This document shows positions 11,201 to 21,780 of a DNA stretch of 64,000 bases, in pieces. The notes under the pieces were generated by a model. It was not told the origin of the DNA, did no database searches, and saw nothing but the letters and a program-made list of their open reading frames with translations. Location: contig NC_135357.1 in assembly GCF_051622035.1 (NCBI RefSeq), positions 35,323,691 to 35,387,690 on the forward strand, written 5' to 3'. The position numbers and the translations under genes are program-made. Source of the DNA: Arctopsyche grandis. Its lineage: Eukaryota > Arthropoda > Insecta > Trichoptera > Hydropsychidae. Position 1 is the first letter of the stretch; each line of letters starts with the position of its first letter.

Positions 11201-14200
11201 ATCATTATCATATACGAATTCAGTGGGTCAAATTTTTATTCTCCGCTCTGGTAATTATTTTTGAAGCTTAGTGTAATTCATAAATAGTATTATATGAAAT
11301 TGGGGTTATTTATAAGCCCAGCTAAATGCTTACATATATTGTACAGTGTACAAATCGGTGACAATAATATCGGTAGGTAGTATGAGCTGATTTTCAAGTA
11401 ACCATTTCGACAATTAAATTAAATAAATTGGCACACTATGATAGGAAACGATCAAACCATTCAAATCTAACCAGCAACACCATAGCATAAAAATCATACA
11501 TTGTAGGATTTTTCTCTAACCAGGGTTCCGAAGTTTAATCCGGAACCAAAGTTGGTAGCAGCACATGCTAACCATTGAACTACATATACTGCTCGCTATT
11601 GAATTAATTTCAAATGAAATTCAATAGATACATTTCATACAAGCAAATTAACTGTGGGTACGTATAATATTAATTTGAAAAAAAAACTTTTAATTGTATA
11701 TCGTGACATATGTATAACACTTACATAAATTTTGATGATGACCGAAGCGAGGAATACTCCAGCGCTCTGTATCAAATCGCCGAGCACATGAATGGTGGCA
11801 GCTCGTACGTTTATACTCTGCTCGGTGGAGACTTCGTGCGAGATCGAGCCGTTGCGCACGGCCGCTGCCTGGAGCATCTCGACGTCGTCGAATCCGCTCT
11901 GGATGCTGGCGTTGGCCCCCGACATGCCCGGCACGATCTCCTTCATCGTGTAGTCGCCGTTGATCGAGCTGAAGAGGTTGGTCGTAGCGTGGGGGGCTTT
12001 GCTCCGGGTCCCACCGATGAGGGGCTGCTGACCGGTGACGCCGTTGCCCGTCGACGGCTGAACCTCGGCCAGGGCTCCGGTGTCATTCAGCAGGGGGTCC
12101 ATGGCGAGATTTCGATATCCGTTCTTCGAGTCGCGGTACGATGACGACGATGACTTTGCGTACCCGTTCATGGCGTTGGTGGCTTCGCTGTATTGGAGAT
12201 GTCCGTTAGCGGCCGGCCTACTGCTGTGACTGTGACCGTGGCTATGGGCATGAGCCAACCCTGGACACGCTCCGTGAAGGATCATAGCCATCCTGTGAAT
12301 AATCGAGAACAATATTTATTTATTTATTTATTAATAGTTTTGGACCATTGTGGCATTACAGGAAGAACCTAATGCGCCACAATGGCCTACATTTAACAAA
12401 GATAATACAAGTAAAAAAAACAGAAAAATTAGAAAGCAGAATAAAAAAAATAATAAAAAGTAACAAAAGGAAAATAATAATACAAATAAAATAGTACATA
12501 AAATGTACAAAGGAGAAAGAAAAAGTAAAATAAATCAACAAAATATGAATAAAAAATAAAATGACAGCGAGGCCCAAATGGAAGAGAGTAGATTAAGATT
12601 CCACTCATTCATCACATTCAAATTAAGAAAGTAATGATGAGCGCAGGTTACCAGATAAATATGTTAAAATAACATCCGATAATCTACGCTCCCCAAGGTG
12701 GAAAATATCACATTCAGGGATGGCAGCAACGATTTCATTGAGAAGTCGAATAGCTCTTGGAATAGGAGCCATTCGAAAAAGAACTGTGCGAGCAGCAGGT
12801 AAAACCATCAAATGATGATGTCTACCACGCACATAATTATTAGGGACATAAAGTCCCAACTGTTCCAGCAACAACGGGCATGACGTATTACCACGCAATA
12901 GTTGGAGAACGAAACGAATTAACGAGAAGTTTCTCCGAAGTTCAAGGGATTATACCCAAGCATGCCCAAAAGGAAAGGAGTAGGATAGAGATATGGGTAG
13001 TACCCATACTCTTTCTTATAAAGAAAACGAAGAAATGCTTTTTGCACTTTTTCTATTATAAGAGAGTAGTTTGCTTCATGCGGATTCCACACAATTGCAT
13101 TATACTCTAGCTTACTTCTAACAAGCGAGTTGAAAAGCAAGCGAGAAGACAAGGGGTTGGAGAATAATCTAGCATATCTCAAGACAAATCCAATTCGACG
13201 AAAGGAAACGTCAGCGACTGTCTTGATGTGGTTGTGAAAGGTGAATTGAGGATCAAAAGTGATACCCAAGTCGACCATTAATTCCACACGCTTCAACAAT
13301 ACGGATCCAATGGAATATCCGTGAATGGTATTGTTAAAGTCGATATTGAATGGTATTGTTATAGTCGATCGATCGTGCATTGTGTTGTAACATTGTAAGG
13401 GCGTAAAATAATTTCTAATTTAACCCTTTGAATGCTGACCAACGCCAATCGGCGTTTTGCCAACAAGTCCACGAATCGGAAATACGCCGATAGGCGTTGT
13501 TTTTTGAATATGTAAAAAATAAACAAAAATACTATCCGCTAAGCCTTTCCAGGTAGAATTGAAAAAAAAAATTGCATTGAACATAGGTCGTGTAATCTGT
13601 GTCAATGTTTATAAAGACTGGTTTACATCGGAATTTCTGAATTTGTAACCATAGCAGAATTTACCGATTGAAATCCCTAGCTGCTGAGTATTTTAGATTG
13701 TGGCTTGGCATTTAGACTGTGAGCATTACATTTTAACAACAATGAAGATGGAACTGGTTTTGGAAAAATACATTCATTAATAGACTTATTTTGTTTATTT
13801 TATATTGTTGCAAGATATATTAGAGAGTCTAAACACACCTTTACAAAACTCGAAATCCTCGGCGGCAGTGATCTAGGGTTTGTTTGAATTAGCTACAATT
13901 TTTATACCTGCTTTCTATTGGATTTCTAAATAATGTGGCGGGCTTTCAATAGAAAAGACGTCAGCACTCAAAGGGTTAACTATATAATATTATTACAATA
14001 TATAATTCAATGCAAGGTCTTTAATAATATTACTGTAAGTTTTGCTGTCCATAACATTACTTTTATCGTCTAGAAAATATTAATTTTCATTAATATAAAA
14101 TATATACATATTCCATAAATAAATTAATAACATTTTAACAAAAAATTACGTATTTTATATTAAAATTTCATTAATGTAAATATTTCAAAACACTAAACAC

Positions 14201-16916
14201 GAACTCAAAACTAACAAAAAATAAAAGTCAAATTCTACAATGTTGTATTTCTTGACCAAAATGCAATGCGAAATTGAAACGAAATGTAATTGGTCATCGG
14301 GGGTTGATGCGATAGCATGTACATTTTATGTCTCATCGGTATATTTGATCGGTTCGACACATAAAAACAAAAAAAATGAATCTGTATACGTACAATATAT
14401 TGACGCACATTCCAACTCCGGACACGATCATCATAGCGTTGACTTGAATGTCGTAATTGCCTTCCCACAACCGAAGAATGGCCAGGTAGACGAATATACC
14501 GGTGACGAGCCATATCAACAGGATCGACAGCAAAGCGCCTATCACCTCTACAAAATCACATGAAATACAATGCCAAGCGGTGGGTAGGAAACATATGAAA
14601 GATTTGCCGACGGAAGATTTGCATACCAGCTCGACGATAGCCGTAAGACATTCGCGAGCTGGGAGGACGTCTCGACAGGAAGAGGGCGCTCAGCGCCAGC
14701 AGGAACCCGGCGCAGTCGCTCAGCAAGTGGGCAGCATCACACATGATGGCCAAACTTCCAGCCAAGTATCCTCCAACTAGTTCTCCGACCTGGAACACAC
14801 AAACAATACGATGAATACTTTGGTGAAAAATTTCACATGTCTTCTCGTCCATCGTACAAGTTGTTCCGGAGACTGCAGACATGCTGACTCGATGGTTTGA
14901 AATAGTGCAATGACTTTGAGCTACGGAGCACGAGCCGATGTCTAACTACCGATATCTAATATATGTATGTAGGTGACAATATTACTGGTTGATTTGTGTG
15001 TCCGGTTTTAATATGCAAATCTACAGCTATTATAGTTTTATAAATATTTTAATTGGAATTTTTGTATTCTACATAGCAGGCCTGGTTTCAGAAGAGCCAG
15101 ACGCCAGACTCAATCTACGGTATGTTTGAATTATGCAACCTTTTTTATACTTAATGAGTGAATTTTATATAAAAAGTTCATGAGTTGTAATTTTAATTCG
15201 ATTTAAATTTCACTATAGATGAAAAATCTATTTATATTTTTTATATACATATGTCACAGTGAAATTATATTTCAAGTGAAAATATGTATATTTTCACTGA
15301 CGTGTCAGTGAAATCATAACCAGTTACATTTTCAGGGCTAGTTTTATTCATTTAAGATTGGGTTGTTAGGGTTAAATTTATATAGTTAAACGTTGTAAAT
15401 TCATTGTTTGATACATTTTCACTGCTTGAATTGGTGAAAATATATTTTCACTTGAAATATGTTTTCACATAGTGGTTAGCATATTAGCTATAGACTAGTG
15501 GTTAGCATATAATGCTTTGAAGAGAGTGGTCACGGGTTCAAATCCCACTGGTTTCTGCTGGCCAGACCTTGGATTTGTGACTCCAGGTCGATCGTTTCCT
15601 ATCAAAGTTTGTCAATTTATCTGATTTTCATTGAAACGGTTCCAACAAATTGGTAAGGTTACCCATTTTCTCGCAAAATCTCGAGTTTTCGGCAATCTCG
15701 AATTTCGCTGAATTGTATGAAATGCTGCAAATGTACAAATTTGATCATAAATGTCTCTGTGGATGTTAATCGATATGTACTTTGTATAAGAAAATTAGAA
15801 AACTCCATTGTCTTAAATGATTTTCTATGATTGTTGTCGACGATTTGACGGAAACTCGTGAGTTCTCAGCAACAAAAGCAACGATGTCTCATGTAGTCGA
15901 AGTTGTTTCTATACACACAAAATACTAATAATATTTGTATCAAATGTACAATGTTTCTGGCCAGGAAGGCGCCAATTAGGCAACCTGTTAGGCATTCCTG
16001 GTATAATTAGATAAATATATATAAAATAAAAGGAAGTATGTAAAAAATGAATGTCTCTTTGTCTGTCTGTCTCGTATAGGCTCCTAAACCACTCAACCGA
16101 TTGCGATGGAACTTTCAGGATTTAGTACGGGAAGCTTAATGTAAAAAAAAAAATCGCCCAAAAACGGGATAAACGGAAATGAGTGGCATTGCAACGTAAT
16201 AATTTCAAATGTTTTCGCGTCGCGACCTGCGTTGTTAGTGTAAAATAAACAAACACTTGAATAATTTCAAATGTGTTCGCTTCCTGCATTTCTCCGACAA
16301 ATGGGAACGGGAATTGCATGCCTTATTCTGTCATTGCAACGTATACCGGGCTCAGCTATATATTTATATAAATGAACTAATGAGAGCTGTGAATGATTTT
16401 AAATTTAGTTATAAAATGCTGGTTATAAGTTACATTATTCTACTTTTAGTATACTAATAAATATAATTCTATAAATCATGAACCAGCGACGTCTAACAAC
16501 CCTAAGCTTATCAGCACATGTTAGCACCAGTCAGCAATCTGAAACGAAAGATTATCAACTCAAGATTAAACACAACTACAATCACCATAAAAACGCCACA
16601 CATGATAGTGGCGGCCAGCAATTGAGGACCGGCCGCTTTGCTGATGACTTTCGGACTCCAATGACAGTGGGTCCACAGCTCGGGATTACCGCCAGCCTCC
16701 GGGATCGGGATCTCAGTGTACGACTCCTGAAACAGACAACACACCGACATCAACCAACAGAACAAAGACACACGACCGTACTCATACTAGATTAGTTACA
16801 TCGTGGAGAAGCGGAGCGTCCATCCCGTCAGGCGGCTCCATTCCAGCAGATCCACCAGAGCCCCATCTCTCCCCGCCGTCGGTGCGTATCTCGTCCCAAT
16901 TCATGTGATCACACAT
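8224..16916 (-). CDS. Zinc transporter, SLC30A/ZnT family (cation diffusion facilitator)
   Basis: Exports or compartmentalises Zn2+ from the cytosol. Eight coding exons, listed 5' to 3': 16916-16800, 16726-16586, 14789-14627, 14547-14394, 12292-11725, 9816-9692, 9620-9505, 8375-8224. All introns are GT-AG and phases agree, giving 511 residues. The start is the first ATG after an in-frame TAA. Six membrane spans are visible. HLLSD (residues 107-111) in TM2 and HVLGD (360-364) in TM5 form the HxxxD/HxxxD-type zinc site. A His-rich run (HAHSHGHSH, about 206-214) lies in the TM4-TM5 loop, and that cytosolic loop is unusually long (about 150 residues, Ser/Gly-rich, encoded in the large exon). A CDF cytoplasmic C-terminal domain follows (HSLHIWSL motif), ending near a DCVQC pair of cysteines. 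It is closest in feel to the vesicular ZnT2/3/4/8 group, from remembered alignments; the exact orthologue is not assigned. Introns hold many transposons. Confidence 0.93.
8672..8707. repeat. Telomere-like (CCTAA)n patch
   Basis: Reads as four to five imperfect CCTAA units, the complement of the insect telomeric TTAGG repeat. An inverted counterpart (AGGTTAGG...AGTTAGG) occurs at about 9303-9335 on the other side of the TTAA element. Confidence 0.55.
8708..9197. mobile_element. TTAA-flanked non-autonomous element (piggyBac-like), copy 1
   Basis: About 490 bases between TTAA at 8708-8711 and TTAA at 9194-9197. The ends are imperfect inverted repeats: TTAACCGTTTGTCGGCGGC on the left, and TTAACCCTTTGCCCGCGGC read inward from the right. 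Nearly the whole body is repeated in reverse orientation at about 28020-28529, including the same 65-codon frame (8793-8990), which is therefore repeat sequence and not a host gene. TTAA duplication and CCC-type ends are piggyBac traits; no transposase is present. Confidence 0.75.
9196..9300. repeat. Near-perfect hairpin
   Basis: About 31 bases at 9196-9226 (core AGGTGTTGGCTGCTAAGATA) recur inverted at 9269-9300 around a 42-base loop. It abuts the right TTAA end of the preceding element. Confidence 0.85.
9950..10150 (+). repeat. Dispersed repeat shared with beta-tubulin intron 1
   Basis: The segment beginning TTGTAAATAGGTTTTTGAGC and ending in A-rich AATAAAAA/AAATCAAATT sequence is found again, same strand, at about 38190-38390. 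The A-rich end suggests the 3' end of a retroposed element, but no coding part remains. Confidence 0.65.
10140..11245. mobile_element. Large imperfect inverted-repeat element in zinc transporter intron
   Basis: The left arm phrase ATGATAATGATTTTTGTTGG (about 10179-10198) reappears complemented as CCAACAAAAATCATTATCAT near 11191-11210. Further inner matches such as CAATCAATAG, CCAATACTCAC and GATTTTAAATTG pair across the centre near 10530. The right arm is interrupted by about 300 bases that end in (AAAT)n, which look like an inserted LINE 3' end. No transposase is visible. Confidence 0.65.
10925..11180 (+). mobile_element. LINE 3' terminal fragment
   Basis: Plus-strand translation from about 10987 reads VLMYNALPE, a stop, then IRSSKTMDAFLRGAKRHLCE. 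This matches the usual C-terminal pattern of CR1/Jockey-type reverse transcriptase proteins (LP..IR....L..FK..L). It ends in tandem AAAT units, a typical LINE tail. It is 5'-truncated, has an in-frame stop and lies inside the right arm of the larger inverted-repeat element. Confidence 0.6.
11397..11600 (-). mobile_element. tRNA-derived SINE, minus strand
   Basis: The minus strand has an A-box-like phrase (CAATGGTTAGCAT), a degenerate B box and then the family body (GCTGGTTAGATTTGAA, GATCGTTTCCTATCA, GTCGAAATGGTTAC), as in the better copies at 15490-15660 and 50335-50470. Diverged. Confidence 0.6.
12312..13385 (-). mobile_element. 5'-truncated CR1/Jockey-type LINE, copy A (pseudogene)
   Basis: Minus-strand frames at 13380-12919 and 12898-12623 encode the region after the reverse-transcriptase palm: LGITFDPQFTFHNHIK, LEYNAIVWNPHEANYSL and FRMAPIPRAIRLLNEIVAA. 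The two frames are shifted relative to each other. The tail is (TAAA)n at 12313-12332 as read on the minus strand. The same family, longer and with palm motifs, is at 60645-62275. The copy lies in the intron between zinc-transporter exons 4 and 5, in the sense of the gene. Confidence 0.85.
13420..13979. mobile_element. piggyBac-like MITE, copy A
   Basis: Ends are TTAACCCTTTGAATGCTGACC on the left and the inverted equivalent (GTCAGCACTCAAAGGGTTAA) on the right, with TTAA exactly at both edges (13420-13423 and 13976-13979). The left part contains a GCCGATAGGCGTT/GCCAATCGGCGTT hairpin. No transposase. Related copies: 28804-29416, 52730-53334, 53462-53608 and an end fragment near 51675-51695. Confidence 0.85.
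15255..15474. mobile_element. Imperfect terminal-inverted-repeat MITE
   Basis: CACAGTGAAATTATATTTCAAG at the left pairs with the complement of CTTGAAATATGTTTTCACATAGTG at the right; the phrase TTTTCACT recurs inside. There is no coding capacity. A tRNA-SINE follows immediately. Confidence 0.6.
15490..15660 (+). mobile_element. tRNA-derived SINE, plus strand, best copy
   Basis: An A box (TAGTGGTTAGCATA) and B box (GGGTTCAAATCCC) are spaced as in a tRNA gene, followed by a family-specific body (CTGGCCAGACCTTGG, CCAGGTCGATCGTTTCCT) and the end phrase TTGAAACGGTTCC. The tRNA-like head cannot fold as a normal tRNA in full, so it is a SINE and not a tRNA gene. Other copies lie at 11397-11600, 18242-18600, 28660-28806, 47275-47420 and 50335-50470. 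Confidence 0.8.
16051..16140 (+). repeat. Dispersed repeat end (CTCAACCGATTGCGATG family)
   Basis: Phrases GTCTGTCTGTCTCGTATAGG, CACTCAACCGATTGCGATGG and GGGAAGCTTA recur complemented at about 48808-48900. Such sequences are common in insect repeats; I cannot assign the class. Confidence 0.55.
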
Positions 16917-16980
16917 TGTCCTGGCGACGACGGCGACGAAACTGTGCCCACTTATCTCATGTTGTTCTTATCAGCGGGTT

Positions 16981-18241
16981 CTGCAAACAGAATACGAATG
17001 AACTGCGGCTCTCTATCTGTATATCGTTCGTTCGGGTATAAACTGTTTTTATTTATTTTTTGTTCTGTACGATTTATCATTTCCTGTCGTCGTCAGCTAG
17101 AGGTGGGGGTTTACAGTTAACGAGGATGTTTATTCTATTTCGTGAATGTGTGTACTGTATACATGTGTATTATGTATGCGGCGATGACTCAAAGCAAACA
17201 TTGAACAATTTGCATTCTTCGTATGTGCCATATTATAATTTTTGACGTGTTTCAGTGGAAAGTATGTGTGTTTTACAGTTGATTAGCATCGATACAATGG
17301 TGCTTGATTTTAAGCTTCGGTACACATTGTTACGAAACGAGTCAAACTGGTATTTCGGTGGCGAGACGTTATGCTAGATTTCAATGGGTCAATGCATTGT
17401 AAAAAAAAATTGAAATTAGCAATGTGATGGTTTTTTGTTGTGACAATTTTTGTTTCGGTTCAATTTCTTTAGAAAATTTTTCGTTTTTATTTTTAATCTA
17501 TCTTTAATTTATACCCCAGGTAACCCCAATGCACCTTCCTGGCCGGAAGCATTGTTTATTTTATCGAGGTAAGCCAGTTATCTATAGAATTTTTGTTATT
17601 AATCCACAAGAATAGTCGAAATATGATTTTTCAATGTGGAATTTTATTTAATTCTCATATAAAGACAATTTAATATATTATCCCTATTAATTCAATTCAT
17701 ATTCGTGTAAATACGAGTAAATACTAGTACGAGTTTTTAGCTCGCAATTTTACCGATTTAAAATTCAGCACACTTCCAATTAACCCTTTTAAACGAAAAC
17801 AAAAAATAGTGTGGCCAAAACACTATCCCAATAAACATGTTTCAATAGAAAATATTCAATATAAAATAGTATTAACAGTGGGAAAAAATCCCAAGTGAAA
17901 ATACGTACTTTTGACTTTTGATTTGAACTGGACAACTACTTGGAGAGATTTGAAGGCTGAAAAGTACTATAAATGAAAGATAAAATACCCGACTATAGAT
18001 TCTAATATTCATTTTGAACACGAAATCGACAGATTTTGAGACATCAACCGAACAACACCAAGATATAGAAAAATCGCGTGATTTAAAAACACATATATCT
18101 CCGAATCTCGAGCCAATCAACATTTTTTATTACCAGTTTCGTGTTCACTGGGCATAGATCTATAAGAAAATTCATATCTCGTCTCTGAACCAAAAAAAAA
18201 GTCGTCATTTATCGAACAGTGTTATTAATATAATCAGCAGT
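16981..18241. other. 5' flank / likely UTR intron of zinc transporter
   Basis: No gene seen. At 16981-16982 the minus strand has a good 3' splice site (TTCTGTTTGCAG) 63 bases upstream of the zinc transporter ATG, suggesting an upstream non-coding exon. The rest is AT-rich; CCTTCCTGGCCGGAAGCATTG near 17530 recurs in pieces elsewhere (CTGGCCAGGAAGG near 15958). Confidence 0.4.
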
Positions 18242-18600
18242 GTGGACTAGTTGTTAGCATATATATGCTTTCGAATGGTTCGGTGATTATTGGTCACAAA
18301 GCGCTCGCCCAAGTCACTAAAATCTCTATAACAGAACATCTGGCAGCCGAAAAGCCCATCATACTAACGAGATTTCGAGTGCCAAATATTCCATATATGC
18401 GATTTTCAAGGCAAAAACTGTCTCTTGGGCGATTGTAATGTGACTAATAATCCAATTACCCTTTCGAACATAGTGATCACGGGTTCGAGTCCCATTGGTT
18501 GCTGCTGGCCAGACCATGGTTTCTGACTCCAGGTCGATCGTTTCCTTTAAATTTTGCCAATATATTTGATTTTCATTGAAACGGTTCCTTTGGCAACCTT
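18242..18600 (+). mobile_element. tRNA-derived SINE interrupted by a MITE
   Basis: The SINE head (AGTTGTTAGCATATATATGC) ends at CTTTCGAA (18268-18275). After a 195-base insert the duplicated CTTTCGAA (18471-18478) resumes the SINE with GATCACGGGTTCGAGTCCC, GCTGGCCAGACCATGG, CCAGGTCGATCGTTTCCT and TTGAAACGGTTCC. A 63-codon frame read through it is not a gene. Confidence 0.8.
18276..18470. mobile_element. hAT-type MITE nested in the SINE
   Basis: 195 bases with imperfect inverted ends (GGTTCGGTGATTATTGGTCAC on the left, GGTAATTGGATTATTAGTCAC inward from the right) and an exact 8-bp target duplication CTTTCGAA. Family copies: 22131-22271, 25294-25497 and probably 59504-59694; all share GAACATCTGGCA/GAGATTTTAGTGAC. 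An 8-bp duplication is the hAT hallmark. Confidence 0.88.
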
Positions 18601-19569
18601 TACGCATGACGATTCATATAAAAAAATGCGCTGAAAATATAAGTTTATCCGAAAATGTAAGTAAAGTAAATAAAAAAGTGACTCGATAATATTTTAAACT
18701 AGTAAATATTAGTTGATTGTGTATTCATTTTAAAAGTGAAAGCACTTTCTTTGAGACAAAACTTAAAAATGTATACTAAACTTGATTTGTTAATATCCTT
18801 AGCATACAGTTTGAGAGCGACTGACTCAATGATAACAAACTTGTAAGCTAGAAAACGTTTCGTTGAAATTCTCATAATTTACAGCAAGTATATTTAGATA
18901 CGTTTCCTTTTAATGTTTAAAGTAACTAACGATAAGTCTACGAATTCCGTATCTTGATAATATATAATCGATTTGTGATATATACGTATGTACATTGTTT
19001 CATATCTTTAGGGATTTTCGTAAATATAATTCGAATACAATGGATAGGATTAATGTTTATTTTTTAACTATCCATACATATTATGACAAAAGATATTATG
19101 CCTGAAAAAAATCTGAAATACATCTAATCAAAAATACTATTGAATTCAATGTATCAAAAAAATAGTAATTATTATTAAAATATATAATTGTATATCAACT
19201 GTCAACTCGCCAGTTGTGGCGCCTGTTAAAACAAACGGAAAAACTCCAAGGTCAAAACTGTCAAAAGCGCGCACACGACATTCGACCATATTTACACCGA
19301 TTCCGATACTGCAACGGATGAGAATCGCATACCAAAGCTCAGAAATCACGACCCATTGTATAATGAAACACTACAAACCTAAACATATGGAATTGGACTA
19401 GAATCCAACTGGAAAGTGATTGGTGATATCAAAATCGGATTGTAATGACGTATTGTAATACTCACGGTGCAAAAAGACCCGTGTGCAAATACAGGATGCA
19501 AATTTTGGTCATTGTGTGGCGTTAAGCGGGGCGAACGTACAGCGAGTATTGACCGCGTGATAACGTTAC
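18601..19569. other. Intergenic DNA, no gene seen
   Basis: AT-rich sequence with no recognised element. Short open frames on both strands near 19146-19400 have no domain. Confidence 0.4.
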
Positions 19570-19760
19570 TGTCGCTCGCAGTGGAAATTGGGGCTTTTGG
19601 CGCGTGAAAAATAGAGGGGAGGGGATTCCGATAGAGAGGAGGATACGCGGGGGGCTGCGGGGGCGCGAGGGGGGTAGGAGGGCGCAGCCTCACCTGCCGG
19701 CGGTGCGCACCCTCGACCGGCCACTCGACATCCCGACACCCCTACCATTGTGCTTATAAC
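19570..19760 (-). promoter_or_regulatory. GC-rich block, candidate promoter and 5' UTR exon of the zinc transporter
   Basis: The region is sharply GC- and CpG-rich in an AT-rich neighbourhood. On the minus strand it carries a strong splice donor, CCGGCAG followed by GTGAGG, with the exon ending at 19694. No ATG frame across the donor fits the phase of the zinc transporter exons, so a non-coding exon joined to the acceptor at 16981 would fit best. This is inference. The 120- and 104-codon frames in it are composition-driven. Confidence 0.35.
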
Positions 19761-19782
19761 GTAACCGATAACGACCATGCAT

Positions 19783-19846
19783 TCAAAAATGAAAATTTGA
19801 TAAATTTCAGAGATAACTCTGAAATTTATCAAATTTTCATTTTTGA
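19783..19846. repeat. Perfect 30-bp palindrome
   Basis: The arms at 19783-19812 and 19817-19846 are exact reverse complements (core GAAAATTTGATAAATTTCAG) around a 4-base loop. Confidence 0.9.
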
Positions 19847-19870
19847 GTTTCGTTTTTATATGTATTCTAT

Positions 19871-20202
19871 CGGTCTCCGTGACGAGACAGAATGTTAAAT
19901 TACAGAAAACGCAAATATCGGAAGGCAAAGATCGAAAATCGAAAGATGTTAAGTCGAAAGATCAAAAAAAAATGGTGCATGGTAAACGGTACATACTCAC
20001 GTACATACTCACTTAATGTGCGCGCGCAGAATACGGGAGGAAAAGCATGTTCCTCTTGTTCCTGTTGTATCCTGTTCGCGCAAATTAAGTGAGTATGTAC
20101 CGTTTACCATGCACCTTTTTTTTTTGATCTTTCGACTTTCGATCTTTGCCTTCCGATATTTGTGTTTTCTGTAATTTAACATTCTGTCTCGTCACGTAGA
20201 CC
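19871..20202. mobile_element. Foldback element with about 140-bp arms
   Basis: The outer arms (GTGACGAGACAGAATGTTAA on the left) pair with CATTCTGTCTCGTCACG on the right. Inner matching runs include GGAAGGCAAAGATCGAAA and TGGTAAACGGTACATACTCAC. The centre contains GCGCGCAGAATACGGGAGGA and GTTGTATCCTGTTCGCGC, the same core as the MITEs at 21507-21676 and 40201-40388. It abuts the TAA target site of the Harbinger-like element. Confidence 0.85.
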
Positions 20203-20209
20203 CATATAA

Positions 20210-21496
20210 TGGTCCGTACGCACCAAACCAACGACGATTTTGGGCCAACTTTTAAAACCAGTAGCGTACAAAATATTGAAATAAAAATTAAATAAAAAAA
20301 TTGAAATTAAATATCAAAATTAAGCTAACGAGCGAGATTGAGCTAAAATTAGATCATCGTTGATGTTTTGAATTACAACAATGTTTTGAATTACGACGAA
20401 ACGCATTACAACCAGAGAAATATTATAATTACGAGCGAAAAAAACCTTGTTATTGTTTCTTATAAGTCGTCACGATACACTACTGTGTTTCCCCCTTCGG
20501 AAATATTTAACCAACGACGATTTTGGGCCAACTTTTAAAACCAGTAGCGTACAAAATATCGAAATAAAAATTAAATAAAAAAATTGAAATTAAATATCAA
20601 AATTAAGCTAACGAGCGAGATTGAGCTAAAATTAGATCATCGTTGATGTTTTGAATTACAACGATGTTTTGAATTACGACGATACGCATTACAACCAGAG
20701 AAATATTATAATTACGAGCGAAAAAAAACCTTGTTATTGTTTCTTATAAGTCGTCACGATACACTACTGTGTTTCGCCGTCGAATGAAATATTTAACAAA
20801 AAAAATATCGGTGATTTGTCAAAGGGTTTTTTTTTCTTTCGTCGAAATAAAATTAATAATCACACATTATCCGATAAATTTTACCTCTGAGATGGATTTA
20901 ATTATTTGATTTATTTCGATGAGAGAAACAATTGAAGACATTATCCGATAAAATTTACCTCTGAAATGATTTAATTAATTGATTTATTTCGACGAGAGAA
21001 ACAATTGAAGACTAAAAAAATTTCGTTTGATAAACCGACAACGTGTCGGGTTGGGACCATCACTCGGTCACCCATACTAACACATGATATATTCTCAGTA
21101 ACTGCGCATTACGGGAAAGTAAAAATAATAATTCTTTGATTTTTTTTCGATCTTAGTGCGTATCTACGTAAGTCAAAACATCTTCGACAAACAAAAGTCG
21201 AGGATTACCTGTATGTGATTGTTGATGATCTAATTTTAGGTCAATCTCGAAAATTTATTTAAATTGGGCATGTTCTGTTTTAACTTTCAATATTTTATTT
21301 TAAATTTAATATATTGATTATAATTTTATTTTCACATTTGAATTTAATTTTACTATAATAATAATATTTTTAATTTTGATATTTGATTTCAATTTTTAAA
21401 TTTAATTTTTATTTCGATATTTTGTACGCTACTGGTTTTATCCTGCTGGTTAAAACGTTGGACCAAAATCGTCGTTGGTTTGGTCCGTACGCAGCA
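20210..21496. mobile_element. PIF/Harbinger-like element, copy 1 (internally deleted)
   Basis: 1287 bases flanked by TAA on both sides (20207-20209 and 21497-21499). Ends are inverted: TGGTCCGTACGCACCAAACC on the left, TGCTGCGTACGGACCAAACC inward from the right, followed by long subterminal inverted identity (ACCAGTAGCGTACAAAATAT). The left end carries a 283-base tandem duplication (CCAACGACGATTTTG at 20228 and 20511). Relative to copy 2 at 41964-44405 it lacks the middle 1.1 kb that holds a MADF-domain frame. No transposase was seen. Confidence 0.85.
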
Positions 21497-21506
21497 TAAT
21501 ATATAT

Positions 21507-21780
<274 letters not shown>

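Noticed and set aside
11710..12144. 144-codon plus-strand frame
   Set aside because: Antisense shadow of the large zinc-transporter exon.
15488..15560. Possible tRNA gene
   Set aside because: A and B boxes are present but no acceptor stem or proper cloverleaf, and the sequence continues into a dispersed body: it is a SINE.
19379..19928. 104- and 120-codon minus-strand frames in the GC-rich block
   Set aside because: Pro/Ala-rich translation reflects base composition; the strong donor there does not fit the phase of the downstream coding exons from any ATG.
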